Positions 47,293-59,571 of a stretch of 64,000 bases of DNA are shown piece after piece. Location: the NCBI RefSeq assembly GCF_964656455.1, contig NC_135715.1, positions 40,682,603-40,746,602 of the forward strand, read 5' to 3'. The DNA is from Halichoerus grypus (lineage: Eukaryota > Chordata > Mammalia > Carnivora > Phocidae). The notes under the pieces were generated by a model that had not been told where the DNA came from, searched no databases, and saw only the letters and a list, made by a program, of their open reading frames with translations. A program made the position numbers and the translations under genes. The first letter of the stretch is position 1, and each line of letters starts with the position of its first letter.

Positions 47293-47797
47293 TTGTAGAT
47301 TTCTTTGCTACTATAACAAATCACCACAAACTCAGCAGCTTGAAACAACAAAAATTTATTATGTTACTGTTTTGCAAATCAAAAGTTCAACACGATACTC
47401 ACTGGGCTAGTATTGATAGGACTGAGTCCCTTTCTGGAGGTCCACAACCATAGCTTTTAGAGGCTGCCTGAATTCCTTGGCTGTTGGCCCATTTTCTCCA
47501 CAGTCAAAGCCAGCAACATCTCATCTCTCTGACCTTCACATCTCTCCTCGGACCACAGTCAAAAAAGGTTCTCTGCTTTTAAGGGATTCATGTGATAGGA
47601 ATGTATGCACTTGTAAACTCAACAGCAATCGCCCCATCTCAAGGCCCATCCCTTCAATCATACCTTTAATCACTGCAAAGTCCCTTTTATGGTGTAAAGT
47701 AACATATTCACAGGTACTAGGGATTAGGACATGGACATCTTGGTGTAGTGGGGGTGGAGAGTGATGGTAGACATGATCATTATTCTGCCTATCAAAG
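47293..47797 (-). mobile_element. MaLR/ERVL-type LTR, antisense
   Basis: 'tgctactataacaaatcacc', 'aaacaacaaaaatttattat', 'ctggaggtccacaacca', 'acatattcacaggtactagg' and 'gggattaggacatggacat' are the antisense of a common MaLR LTR layout. On the minus strand the element ends with the 'aataaatttttgttg' polyA-signal region. Diverged, without internal sequence. Confidence 0.78.
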
Positions 47798-48066
47798 AAA
47801 CATGAGAAATATACCAATTCTGGATTGGAAACTAAACCTTGGTGGCGGAATCCAAATAAAGTCTATAGTTCAGTTAATCATGCAATACCAACATTAATCT
47901 CTTAACTTGATGATTTCTCTGTAAGCCTAAAATTAATCTCAAAATAAAAGACTGGCAGAAAAATACAAGTAGTAGTTGCCTGAGGTGAGGTCAGAGGAAA
48001 GGTAAGAGAATGGGAATAGTTAATAAACATGATTACTGGAGTTACAGGATTTCTTAACAATTTTTT

Positions 48067-48291
48067 TAAAGATTTATCTTATTTATTTGAGAGAGAAAGA
48101 GAGAGAGAGAGAGAATGCAAGCACACGAGCAGGGGGAGGGGCGGAGGGAGATGAGAGAGAATTCTCAAGCCGACTCTCCGCTGAGCACAGAGCCCAACAC
48201 AGGCCTCAATCCCAGGACCCTGAGATCATGACCTGAGCAGAAATCAAGAGCCAACTGCTCAACTGACTGAGCCACCCAGGAGCCCCATGTT
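48067..48291 (-). mobile_element. Antisense CAN-type SINE, older
   Basis: 'aaagatttatcttatttatt', GAGA-rich middle, head 'gagccacccaggagcccc'. Target duplication 'ttaacaattttt' on both sides (48055-48066, 48292-48303). Confidence 0.94.
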
Positions 48292-48325
48292 TTAACAATT
48301 TTTATGATAAGTATTCTAATTTTTC

Positions 48326-48542
48326 TTTTTTTTTTTTTAGATTTTTTTTTTTTTTTTTTTTTTTTTATTTCTTTGACAGAGAGAGACACAGCGAGAGAGG
48401 GAACACAAGCAGGGGGAGTGGGAGAGGGAGAAGCAGGCCTCCCGCTGAGCAGGGAGCCCGATGCGGGGCTCGATCCCAGGACTCTGGGATCATGATCTGA
48501 GCTGAAGGCAGACGCTTAACGACTGAGCCACCCAGGCGCCCC
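48326..48542 (-). mobile_element. Antisense CAN-type SINE, young
   Basis: Very long T-rich tail (48326-48367) and near-consensus head. Target duplication 'agtattctaatttttc' (48310-48325) versus 'agtattcatatttttc' (48543-48558). Second antisense SINE within 300 bp, probably an A/T-rich target hotspot. Confidence 0.95.
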
Positions 48543-48558
48543 AGTATTCATATTTTTC

Positions 48559-50705
48559 TTTACAAACATGGCTGTATACACTTATTGTGTGACTCCTAAA
48601 GAAATGTGGGATATTTCTGTTATTGAAACTCCTCAAGAAAATTACTCTACTCTATTTAAATAGCACAAATCTTTGTGAAATCTGTTGAATTACCTAAGAC
48701 AGTGAAGCAGTAACTAAAGATAAATTATGTCTATATTACTATAGCTTTCATTAACAAATAAATTTATAGAATTATACAGAAAATCTAGTGAATTCATGTT
48801 CTCAAAAATGGAAGAACTGTATTTATTTTGAGACCAACTTTAGTGACTTAGGGTTTTAGTTAGAATAGCTTTAGAAACTATCTTGAATGTAGTTACACTG
48901 GATGTAAAATGCCAGTTACAGTTGAAATGAATTGTTTTTAATTGTCACAATAACCAAGAAATTATCTTTCCTTTAATAGTATATGTGTGATGTCAGTCTT
49001 TACATACAGGCTACTCATGCCTGTAACAGTTTTACTTATATTTAAAATTACTGTTTTGCAATCTAAAGATTCTGAGATGTTGAACTTGAGTTTGTATAAG
49101 GAAACAACTTAAAATCCATTAGCAACTTGGTAAAAATTTCTCTAAATTATATCAACTAGTAATATGTGACTTTTCTTTTGTTCTCTATAGCTTTTTATTT
49201 TAACTTTGATAAATCTTTTAAAAACAATTCAAAAGATACTTTTTCAATGTCATAAGCAAAAAATTATATCACTACTAAATAGAACTTTCTATTGAATTAC
49301 AGTGATTTGGTTTATGTATTTTTAGTATAGTAACTTCTCCCTTTGTATGTGATTGAGAGAGGCATATAACACAGTTTTAAAATGAGAGTCTTGAGTGTCA
49401 CTAATGAGGCTGAAATCCTAGGTCTACTATCTTATCAGTTCTTAATGTTTAGACTTGTTTAAGATACTTAATCTTCCTTTGATTAATTTCCTCAACTTCA
49501 AATAAGATAAGATAACTAATGAATAAGATAAGAATAAGATAACCTGAATAAGATAACTAATGAATAAAATATTGAAAGAACAAATCTTAAGCATTATTTT
49601 AAAATATTATAGAAAACTCTTGCTAATTACCTATAAGCCATTTTTTCTTCAAAGATCTCCAATAAAATTTAATGATAATGTTTTCCAGCACTCATTTTGA
49701 TATTAAATATCAGCTTGATTGATTTGTCTATATTGTAAAACCACTGTGCATAGTCAAATATATGTAGTAGAATCTTTCAAATAAGGTTACTTTTTCATGT
49801 GCACACCTCTTCCTAAGTCACAGATAACCTGTCTAGTGAGTTCTGATAAAATGCTCAAACTGATATCATGGTATGATTTATTATGCTTTATTAGGCAGTA
49901 ATTAGATGTGAACTCCAAATAAGTGTTGCAAATTCAATTAAAAAATTAATTTGGACCTCAGATAAAAGAAAAAGTAGATTTAGCAGAGAGTATAGTAATT
50001 ATTTTACCCCTATATTCAAATAATCCAAAAAGAAAAAAATGTGTTGGCTCAGCTCATAAAACTTGTAGAGTTACCCACTTATCTGAAGATTCATTTCCAC
50101 CAGGTTTATAACATTATAACATTGACTACTTGCTTAAAATATTGCCCTTAGGAATTGAAAAGAATGTTTTAATTCTTTACAGAAATAAAGGTATCTCCTT
50201 TTTTTTCCCCCAGGTATCTCCTTTTATGCTTGATGAGACAACTGTTTGGGTGGTCTTCAGCAAAAGGACCTCTGAGAATACAAAAAGAAAATGCATATCT
50301 TACACCAAGAAAATCAAATTTTAGCATTTATTTTCTAAAACAAAGAAGAATTTAATATCACCAAATATGTTACTTAGATTTCTGTTAATTTTATATCCAG
50401 ATATCAAAGCTGTATTATCTGAAAGCAAATTAAATAAAATATAAAAGGTGTTACAAGAGCCACAAACTGGAAAAGATTATAGTTCATAAGAGATAGATAT
50501 AGTTCAAATGAATATGTAAATATATCCTGACTAAAGCATTCAAGAATGGACATTCAAATCATAATAAAGTCTGTATTTCTTGTTTCCTGTTATTTTGAAC
50601 ATTTATAATGCCCTATGTATCATCCTAAAATCCTGAGGCAAACTTTTTATATTCTGTGAATAATTCAAAAGAATTTAACTGTCTTTAAATTAAAAAAATG
50701 CAATG
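48559..50705. other. Unique AT-rich DNA
   Basis: Mostly unrecognised. A weak sense MIR-like stretch lies at about 49390-49510 ('ctaggtctactatctt', 'taatttcctcaacttc'). A small 'aataagataa' minisatellite lies at 49500-49570. Confidence 0.45.
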
Positions 50706-52090
50706 TCTTTTTTTAATTCAAGTATAATTAACATACAGTGTTATATTAGTTTTAGGTGTATAATATAATGAGTTAACAATTCTATACACTACTCAGTGCT
50801 CACCAAAATAAGCATATTCTTAATCCTCTTTATCTATTTCACCCATTCCCCACCCACCTCCCCTCTGGCAACAACCAATTTCTTTTTTGTGTTTAAGAGT
50901 CTGATTTTTTGTTTCTTTTTTTTTTTTTCTGTTTGTTCATTTGTTTTGTTTCTTAAATTCCACATATGGGTGAAATCATATGATATTTGTCTTATTCTGA
51001 CGGACTTATTTTACTTAGCATTATACCCTCTAAGTCCAATCCATGTTGTTGCAAAAAAAAAAAAAAAGATTTCATTCTTTTCATGGCTGAATAATATTCC
51101 AGTATACATCACATCTTCATTATCCATTCATTTATCGATGGACACGTGGGTGGCTTCCGTATCTTGGCTATTGTAAACAAAGCTGCAATAAACCTAGGGG
51201 TACATATAACCTTTCAAATTAGTTTTCATTTTCTTTGTGTAAATACCCAAAAGAATTACTAGATCATACGGTAATTCTATTTTTAATTTTTTGAGGAACC
51301 TCCATACTATTTACACTAATTTGCATTCCTACCAACAACACACAAGGATTCCTTTTTCTCCACATCCTCGTCAACACTTGTTTTTTATTTTAGCCATTCT
51401 GACAGGTTTGAGGTTATATCTCACTGCAGTTTTAATTTGCATTTCACCAATGATTAGTAATGCTGAGCATCTTTTCATGTGTCTGTTGGCCATCTGTATG
51501 TCTTCTTTGGAAAAATGTCTATTCAGGTCCTCTGCCCATTTTTTAATTGGATTATTTGGGTTTCTAGGTATTGAGTTGTATAAGTTCTTTATGTATTTTG
51601 GATATTAACTCCTTATTGGATACATAATTTGCAAATATATTCTACTATTCCGTAGGTTGTCTTTTTGTTTTGTTGATAATTTCCTCCACTGTGCAAAAGC
51701 TTTTATTTTGGCATAATCCCAATAGTTTAATTTTACTTTTGATTCCCTTCCCAGAGGAGACATATGTAGAGAAATGTTTGCATGGCTGATGTCAAAGACA
51801 TTACTACCTAAATTTCTTCTAGTAATTTTATGGTGTCACATCTCATATTCAGGTCTTTAATTCATTTTGAGTTTATATAGTATAGTGTAAGAAAGTAGTC
51901 CAGTTTTATTCTTCTGCATGTAGGTGTCCAGTTTTCCCAACACCGTTTGTTGAAGAGACTTCTTCCCAGTGTATATTCTTGCCTGTTTTGTTGTAGGATA
52001 ATTCACCATAAAAGTATGGGTTTATTTTTGGACTATTCTGTTCCACTGATCGATGTGTCTATCTTTGTTCCAGTACCCATTATTTTTTTT
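50706..52090 (-). mobile_element. 5'-truncated L1 (ORF2 end + 3'UTR), antisense
   Basis: Starts at left with 'tttttttaattcaagtataa' (reverse of the 3'UTR end). Passes 'tttaggtgtataatataatg', 'gttgcaaaaaaa', 'tttatcgatggacacgtggg' and 'tctgttggccatctgtatgt', and ends in ORF2 at 'tctttgttccagtaccca'. About 1.4 kb. Older than the SINEs but still easily readable. Plus-strand open frames at 50796-51176 and 51291-51608 are its shadows. Confidence 0.92.
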
Positions 52091-52284
52091 TATTGTCTTC
52101 TGTTTTTAATATAAATAAAATTGGATTTAAATTTAAAAATATGAACTTAACTCTATTATAATTTTCATTAAAATGTTTCCTTTTTATGAAATGTTCTAAA
52201 TTGTGCTTGCACCTACTCTTGACAATATAATTTAAATGATTTAGCTTAAATATTTTACATTGATGGCAAAAAAATTATAAGGTC

Positions 52285-52600
52285 TGAGATTTTATACTAC
52301 TTGTGTCCTCAAAATTTTGCCTACCACAATCTCTTTGATGCTGTGTATAAGACACAAGACTCATAAACCAAAGACAAAGGATTTTATTATTCACAACCCA
52401 GTAAGCTTCATGAGCATGAAGTGTGTTGGTTTCTATTGGCCCCAAATTTCTATGGGGCAACACAATATGCGCCCAGATGAACTGCACATGCTATAGGTTC
52501 CTTATAAGAGAACACTGAATCTCTTATGTACCTACCCTTTCCTGCTAGAGAAAGATATTATCTTTACAATACTAGATAATCAGCATGTCCGAACTTGGCA
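52285..52600 (-). mobile_element. LTR-like end of an old antisense ERV (left copy)
   Basis: Starts 'tgagattttatactacttg', identical to the start of the sequence at 62627. A later block 'tattcacaacccagtaagct...catgagcat' also matches the right copy in order. The two are similar but clearly diverged. The right edge is not defined. Confidence 0.5.
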
Positions 52601-54813
52601 CTAATGCTTACTTACCTTCTAAAACTTTGTGCTATAAATATATTCATGAAAAGATTATCCTATTCAAAAGACATCCAGTCACTTGCTTGCAAAATAGGTA
52701 AAACCATGAGAGACCCAGAGTTTCCCACCTTGATTCTATTAACTCCTTAGCTTATAGAAAAATTTTAATAAGTATACCACTCCACCATCTACTCCAATTA
52801 ATCTGCCTGAAAAAAAATGGGACCATATCCATTTAATCTGTCTCACATAGCATTTGATCAAGGTGACTTTCTTTCTTTCTTTCTCTTTTTCTTTCTTTCT
52901 TTCTTTCATTTATTTTTATTTTTATTTTTTTCTGATCTCCTGATCAAGGTGACTTTCAACAGCATTTAACACAGGAAGATGAGAACAACCTGCAATACTG
53001 ACTTCATCAATTCTTTCCACCCTACTCCTCATCCAAGTTCTACACCAACACAACCCTCTCAAAAGAAAGGGGGGGGGGTGTGGGAGGAATCTACCTTAGG
53101 AATCTCAGAATCCCAATAGCTTTCTTCTTACATTTTTTACTGGCATTTCCACTTGGCCCAATTCATTAATTCAGGAACAACAGGATAAACTAACAATTGC
53201 AGACTCCAGATTGGCCTTTGAAAAGGAAAATTAAGGAAATTCTATACTTCATAGCAACTCTGGCCAGAGAGTTGAAGCTGAGTAGAATCACTTTTGGGGT
53301 TGAGGTGGTATATACTGATCACTTCAGCTAAAATTAAGAATAATTTTTCTGTTACCTTCCTAACTGGGTGACTCCCATCATAGAGACAGCTTCCCAAATG
53401 GTACATATCAATAATGAGTCACTTATTCCATTGAAAAGTTCCCACAAATAACCAATAGAGGCCTCATTTTGGAAGAGAATCTGCAGTTCTCTGAGGGCTA
53501 CATGATCTACTGCTTGTGTTTCCTTAAATAGTTGAGTCCTCTCATAACCACCTCTTTGTTAAAGACGCTGTTTTTAGGAAAGAGTTTAGCAGATGCTCTG
53601 TTTCCACATACGAAGTGGAGTCTTAGGACATACATAATGACCCTAGAAGGAATGCACAGATGACAACTGTTGAGGCCCCTCAAGTGGGACCTACATCACT
53701 CAGTTATTCCAATGTGCTCTACCAGGCAGCTAAAAAGCCTTTTGATACCTAGTTCAGTTTGAATAATTGAACATACTCAGAGTTTTGAAGAGACTTACTT
53801 GAAGACAGCCACCCAAGATTGTCCTGTTTGTCTACTCCATCAAGTTGGTCTGCATCTGTTACATGGAATGATTGAGAAATTGGTATGGAAATGGGTGTGC
53901 AGAAGACATCCACATCTGACAGGTGTTTTGTGTGAGAGGGGCAATATTTGAGGCCCCCTGATGTTTCCAAATAACTTTTTGGTAATATTGAGAAATATGG
54001 TGATCAAATCATGATGAGAGCCATCTGGCAGAGAGTTGGTAGACCTAAAGTCAGATAAAATTAAGGTGCTTGTAACAGTTTTGGAGAGCCACATCAGGGC
54101 CTGAGAAAAAAGCTTAAGGAACAGATCTTAAAGACAAAAACCACAAATACACCTCTTTCATTCATATCTCTCAATGTCTTAAGAGTTTCTCCCACAGGTG
54201 TGTAAGTTATTGCTCCCTTTCATTCACAACAAAAATGGTATGTTCTTCTATCCTAGTAACTATAATTTAATTTTCCCCAGTGATCATATATTTACACACA
54301 TCTGTTAATATGGAAGGGTTGGATGCAAAAGGAACAAGCATAATTTTCTGAAATGTTCAGAGATCCATTACTCACCCAATCTTGGCCCATTTTACCTAGT
54401 TTAATATTGAGTCTGGAGTACTTGACTACTTAATAATTTTTTTTTTTAATAATTGGGATCATGTCAATTAAACAAGAGAATCCAGATGCATGAAAGAATC
54501 AAAATTAAAACTGAATCCTCTAAGCCTCCTTTTTGCTGAGCTATTATTTTGGAATGGCAGCAACCAGGATGGTCTAGGTGTGCTATTAAGGGGTGGAAAT
54601 AGGATCATAACTAAAAACAGTAATTGTGTAATCCTCAATATTTAAAAATAATTCTATAAAATTATTTTACTCATTTTTCCATTAGGGAGTGGCTAAAAGA
54701 AGAGGATCACTTATTTAGGTCAACTACATACAGAGACCAAACTAGCTCAATAAGGTTTTGGACCAAGAGGAAGTAAGAAAGGCAGCATCAAAAATCTCTA
54801 TTGACATTTGATG
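52601..54813 (-). mobile_element. Degenerate ERV-like interior, antisense (tentative)
   Basis: Non-L1, non-SINE sequence between the left LTR-like copy and the L1. It carries overlapping broken minus-strand frames at 53749-53970 and 53840-54094, plus a longer discontinuous reading further left, in the position expected of envelope-region sequence. Frameshifts and stops are frequent and no motif is secure, so viral origin is inferred mainly from the flanking LTR-like copies. Contains a G10 tract at about 53071-53080. Confidence 0.35.
52871..52940 (-). mobile_element. Tail-only retroinsertion with 16-bp target duplication
   Basis: A 70-bp insert made of CTTT and TTTTTA repeats plus 'ctgatctcc', flanked by exact copies of 'tgatcaaggtgacttt' (52855-52870 and 52941-52956). 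On the minus strand it reads as nine body bases followed by an A-rich tail, i.e. an extremely 5'-truncated retroposon whose tail became a microsatellite. Confidence 0.85.
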
Positions 54814-55013
54814 GGGGCACCTGGGTGGCTCAGTCGATTAAGTGTGTTCAGCTCATGATCTTGGAGTCCTGGGATCGAGCCCCACGTTGGGCTCCCTGCT
54901 CAGTGAGGAGTCTGCTTCTCCCTCTCCCTCTGCTCCTCCCTCTGGTGCTTTTCTCACACTCTCTCTCTCTCGCTCGCTCACTCAAAATAAATAAAGTGGT
55001 TTTTTTTAAGTGT
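54814..55013 (+). mobile_element. CAN-type SINE
   Basis: Head 'ggcacctgggtggctcagtc' with a short deletion in the tRNA-like part, tail 'caaaataaataaagtgg'. No clean target duplication. Confidence 0.92.
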
Positions 55014-56830
55014 AAGAAATTTCAAGGCACTCTAAAAATAATGGATATTTTGGTGGCAAGCAATTGAAGGGACCCTACGAACTTCATGAGAACAAGATAA
55101 ACTATAGACCACAAGGTTACCAGAAAGAACCAGGTTAAAACGATCACTCTTGTGTCCAGAACAAACCTCAAAAACTGGTCTCAAAACTACTCTTTCAAAG
55201 GGGTAAAAAATAATTAGATGAAACTATGAAGCAATGTATGCCACAGAAAATTGTCCAAAACAATGGAGCAATCAGCTGGCAATTAGCAGGGCCTAATCAC
55301 TTTGTTATGATACCAAAGAGGCAAATGGGTTAACAGAGAAATCAAGGAAAGAGACAATCTAAGAAATTCCTGTAGAAACTATTATCATCCCAGGGTGACT
55401 ATGCTTATATTCAAATCTACATTCTTTAAGGAGTGATAGCAGAGGCTTTACTCTGCATTAAAAAAATGATATTAAAATAGTCCAGCCCAAGTCAGTAGAC
55501 ATACACATAAAAAGATAAATACAAATACAAACTCTAAAAAGGGGGAGAGGAAGACTTGCTACAATAAACTGCCAAATGTGTAGTTTTCAACAAAAAATTA
55601 TAAGCTAAGCAGAAGGAAGGATGGACCCATTAATGAGGGAGGAGTAACAGTGAACAAAAATTGGATGTATGAGAGACTTTGTAGATAAAGTCTTTAAGGA
55701 AGCTATTACAATTATACTCAAAGAACTAAAGAAAATCATGCTTAAATAAGTAAAGGAAGGACTATTGCTGTCTCATCAAATATAGAATATCAATAAAGAG
55801 ACAGAAAATATTTTTAAAAGTAAATTAAAATTCTGGAGTAGAAAAGTAGATTATCTGAAATAAAAATTTCACCAAAGGGGCTCAAAGTAGTTTTGAATTG
55901 CAGAATGAAGTATTACCAAACTTGAAGATAAATCTGTAGAATTATGTGACCTGAAGAAGAGAGGGAAAGGAATAAAGAAACATTAATAGAGACTTAGAAA
56001 TACATGGTATATTATTAAGTACAGCAATATATGTGTAAAGTGAGTACCAGGAGAAAAGAGAAAGGAACAGAAAAAAAAATGAAAGAATTAATGGCCATAA
56101 ATTTACCAACTTTGAGCCTTAATCTATATGCTAAGAAGTTCCACAAACTCCAGATAAGTTATGAGCAAAGAGCTCCGCACTGAGGTATATAAACAATAAG
56201 ATAAAATAGATAGAATTCTGGGCCTATCTCATTCAGAAATTTAGTACATTTAACAATAAGAGCCCAAGGAGATAGTGGAAGCAGAGCTCTGTTGGATTAC
56301 GGAAATGACATAAATCCTAACTCCAAAGTAAAGGAACAAATGAAGTGAAGAACCAGATATGGTACATAAGTGGTTAACTTAAATGATACAGATGTATACT
56401 TCTCCAGTTTTTCCATAAAATATAAAATTACATAAAGTGATTACTATAACAATGTATTATTGGTTTGTAACATTTATAGAGGCAATATGTAGATGTATAA
56501 TTAGATTTAGATCTATATTCACTGGAAATGTTTGTTTTACTCTAAAATAGATTATGATAATTTAAGATGTAGATGGTAAGCTCTAGAGCACCCAGTAAGA
56601 AAAAAGTTTTTATATGTAGTTAAAAGTCATTAAATTAATTAAGTGTTGCACTATATAGTATTAATATAAAAAAGAGCAAAGAGGAACAAAAAAGACATGA
56701 GATGTTTAGACAAAGAAAGTAAAATGGCTGACATAAATTCAAGTACATTGCTAATAACATTCAATGTGCATTGATTATACAATCTAATCAAATGTCACAG
56801 ATCATCAGACCAGGTTAGATCCAAATATAT

Positions 56831-56848
56831 TCTTTTTTTTTTTTTTTA
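56831..56848 (-). mobile_element. Poly(T)-only insertion with 14-bp target duplication
   Basis: 18-bp insert, essentially T15, between exact copies of 'agatccaaatatat' (56817-56830, 56849-56862). The duplication implies endonuclease-dependent retrotransposition in which only an A-tail was copied. Confidence 0.85.
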
Positions 56849-59538
56849 AGATCCAAATATATACTATCTACAGGAGAAATATCTTTGATTCAAAGATACA
56901 AATATATTCAAAGTAAAAGGTGGAAAATGAGCCACATGAAAACAGAAAATGTAAGAAAAGTAGAGGGGATATATTATCAGAAAAATATGCTTAAAGACAA
57001 GTGAATAAGAGATACAGGAGAGAAAGAAGATCCTCTCAGAGTAATAAAAAAGTCAATTCTTCAGAAATATATAAAAATTTAAACATATATGCAAGCAACA
57101 ATAGAACACCAAAATGCATAAACCAATAACCAACAGAACTGAAAAGAGATATACTTCAATAATAGCAGTTGGAAACTTTTAAAATTCAATTTTCAATAAT
57201 GAATAAAACTGAATGAAGATCATCAAGGAACCAGTAGATTCGAACACTATAAACCATCTGGACTTAAAATGGTCATTTATAAAACATTCCGCACAACTGA
57301 ATATTCTTTTTCCCAAGTGTACATAGACATCCTCCAGAAGAAACCATATGCTATGTCATAAAATGAGCCTCAATAAACTTAAAAGGATTGAAATAATACA
57401 AAGTATATTTTCAAACCAAAATAGAATTAAAAATCAATAACTAAAAGAAATTTGGGAAATGCACAAATACTTTGACATTAAACAACACAAACCCAACCAA
57501 TCAATTGGTCAATGTAGAAATCACAAGGAAAATTTGAAAGTATTTTGAGATTAATGAAAATGAAAGCAAAACATGCCCAAACTTCTAGAATGTGCTAAAC
57601 CTGTATTAAGAGGAAATTTACACCTATAAATGTATACATTTAAAAAATAAAAATCTCAATAACCTTAATTTTTTACCTTAACACAGTAAAAGGAAAATCA
57701 AATTAAACCTTGTAGAAAAAGAAGGATGGAAATGATTAGAGTGGAAATTAATGAAATTGATAATAAAAAGCAATAGGTAAGATCAACAAAATTGAAATTT
57801 GGTTTTTAAAAAGATCAACAAATTGACAAAGGCTTAACTAAACCAACCAAGAATAAAAGAGAAAAGACTCAAACTACTAAAATCAGAAATGAAAGAACGG
57901 ATATCAATACTGACCTTACAGAAATAAAAAAGATTATAAATGCATACTATCAATAAATGAGAAGAAGTAGATAAAATATACAAATTTCTAGGAACACAAA
58001 CTGCTGAAACTGAGTCAGGAAGAAATACAAAATGAACAAGTGTATAACAAGAAACAGCATTACTAATTTTAAAACTTCCCGTAAAGAAAAGTCTAGGTTC
58101 ACATGACTTCATTGGTAAATTCTACCAAACTTTAAAAGAAGAAGCAACACCAATTCTTCACAAACTTCTCCAAAAGATAGAAAAGGAGGAAATATTTCCA
58201 AATTTAGTTTATGAGGCTAGTATTATCCTGATAGAAGACCAGATAAAGGCATCAAAAGAAAACTAAAAACCAACATCAGTTATGAACGTAGTTGTAAAAT
58301 CCTAAAAAAATAATACTAGTAGACTAAATGCAGCAGTGTCTAAAGAGAATTATACACCATAACTGAATAATAACTATCCCAAGAAAGTAAGGTTAGTTAA
58401 ACATTCCAAAAGAAATTAATCTAATATACTACATCAATAGACTAAAGGACAAAACTCACATGATCTCAATAGAGAAACATTAAAAAAATAGCTTTTGGCA
58501 TAATCCAATACCTTTCATGATAAAACACTCAATAGGAATAAAAGAAAACTTCTTCACCCTGAAAAATGACATCTACAAAAATCTATACCTAAATACTTAA
58601 AGGTAAAAGATAGAATGTTTTCCCTTAGCATCAGGAAGACAAAGATGTCCTCTCTCACCATTACTAATCAATACTGCAATAGATGTTTATGCTAGGAGAA
58701 ATTAGATAACAAAAATAAATTTCATCCAAGTGGAAAGGAATAATCTCCATTTGCACAGGACATAATCTTGTATACAGAAAATCCTAAGGAATCCATTAAA
58801 AAAATATAGATCTAATAAATGACCTCAGTAAGGTTACAGGATACACAATCAATATGCAAGTATAAAGTCTATTTGTATATGCTAGTAATGAACAAACTGA
58901 AAATTAAATTAAGGAAAGAGTCCTTTTACAATATTACCAGAAAATATAAAATACTTAGTAATAAATTTAACCAAAAAGTAGAAGATATGTATGCTTAGCC
59001 TAAGACTACAAAACATTACTGAAAGAAATTAAACAGTACCTAATTAAAGGCAAATAAATGCAAATTAATCTATGAAATTTACAATGAAATTGTTGCTCTT
59101 CTTCAAATCATATACAGAAAATTAACTCAAAATGATCAAAGATGTTAATGTTAGAGGATTATAAAGCTCTTAGAAGGAGGTCTGGAAGTAAATTTATATG
59201 ATTTTGGTTTAGACAAAGCTTTATAAATATAACACCAAAATATACCAGCATCAAAAGATAAGATAGATTAAACTGAACTTCATCAAAATTTAAAACTTTT
59301 ATGCCTCAAAAAGACCATCCCTAAGAAAGTGAAAAAATGACCCAAATAATCAGAAAATATTTACAAATTAGATACTTGATAAAATACTTGTATCTAGAAT
59401 ATATAAATAACCCTTTCTACTCAATAATAAAAAGAAAAAAATTAAAATGGGCAATGAATCTTAATAGATATTTCTGCAGAGACATATACAATGGACCATA
59501 AGCCCATGAAAAGATTTTCAAAATCAGTCATCAGGTAA

Positions 59539-59571
59539 GTGAAAATCAAATGATTTTCATTTGATTTTCAC
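59539..59571. repeat. Perfect hairpin: 14-bp stem, 5-nt loop, inside L1
   Basis: 'gtgaaaatcaaatg' (59539-59552) and its exact reverse complement (59558-59571). The usual L1 sequence at this place continues from 'caaatcaaaac' directly into 'aatgagatat', so the right arm is extra and looks copied from the left arm. Confidence 0.92.

Larger units (their letters stand above)
45740..47960 (+). mobile_element. Old L1M 3'UTR, sense, split by three insertions
   Basis: Pieces at about 45740-46101, 46334-46507, 47055-47292 and 47798-47960 read in the order of an old L1M 3'UTR: 'aaataaataatgacagcatc', 'aaatcgccagtagaatacca', 'gtctcatcatgagaaagaaa', 'aatgtcaaagtcatgaaata', and the end 'ctgtaagcctaaaattaatc' plus 'tcaaaataaaag'. 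A SINE, a solo ERV LTR and a MaLR-type LTR lie in the gaps. Confidence 0.7.

Noticed and set aside
47477..47817. Open frames on both strands, 93-95 codons
   Set aside because: They lie inside the MaLR-type LTR, which is non-coding.
50796..51608. Plus-strand open frames of 126 and 105 codons
   Set aside because: Antisense shadows of an L1 3'UTR and ORF2 end, one extended by T-rich low-complexity sequence.
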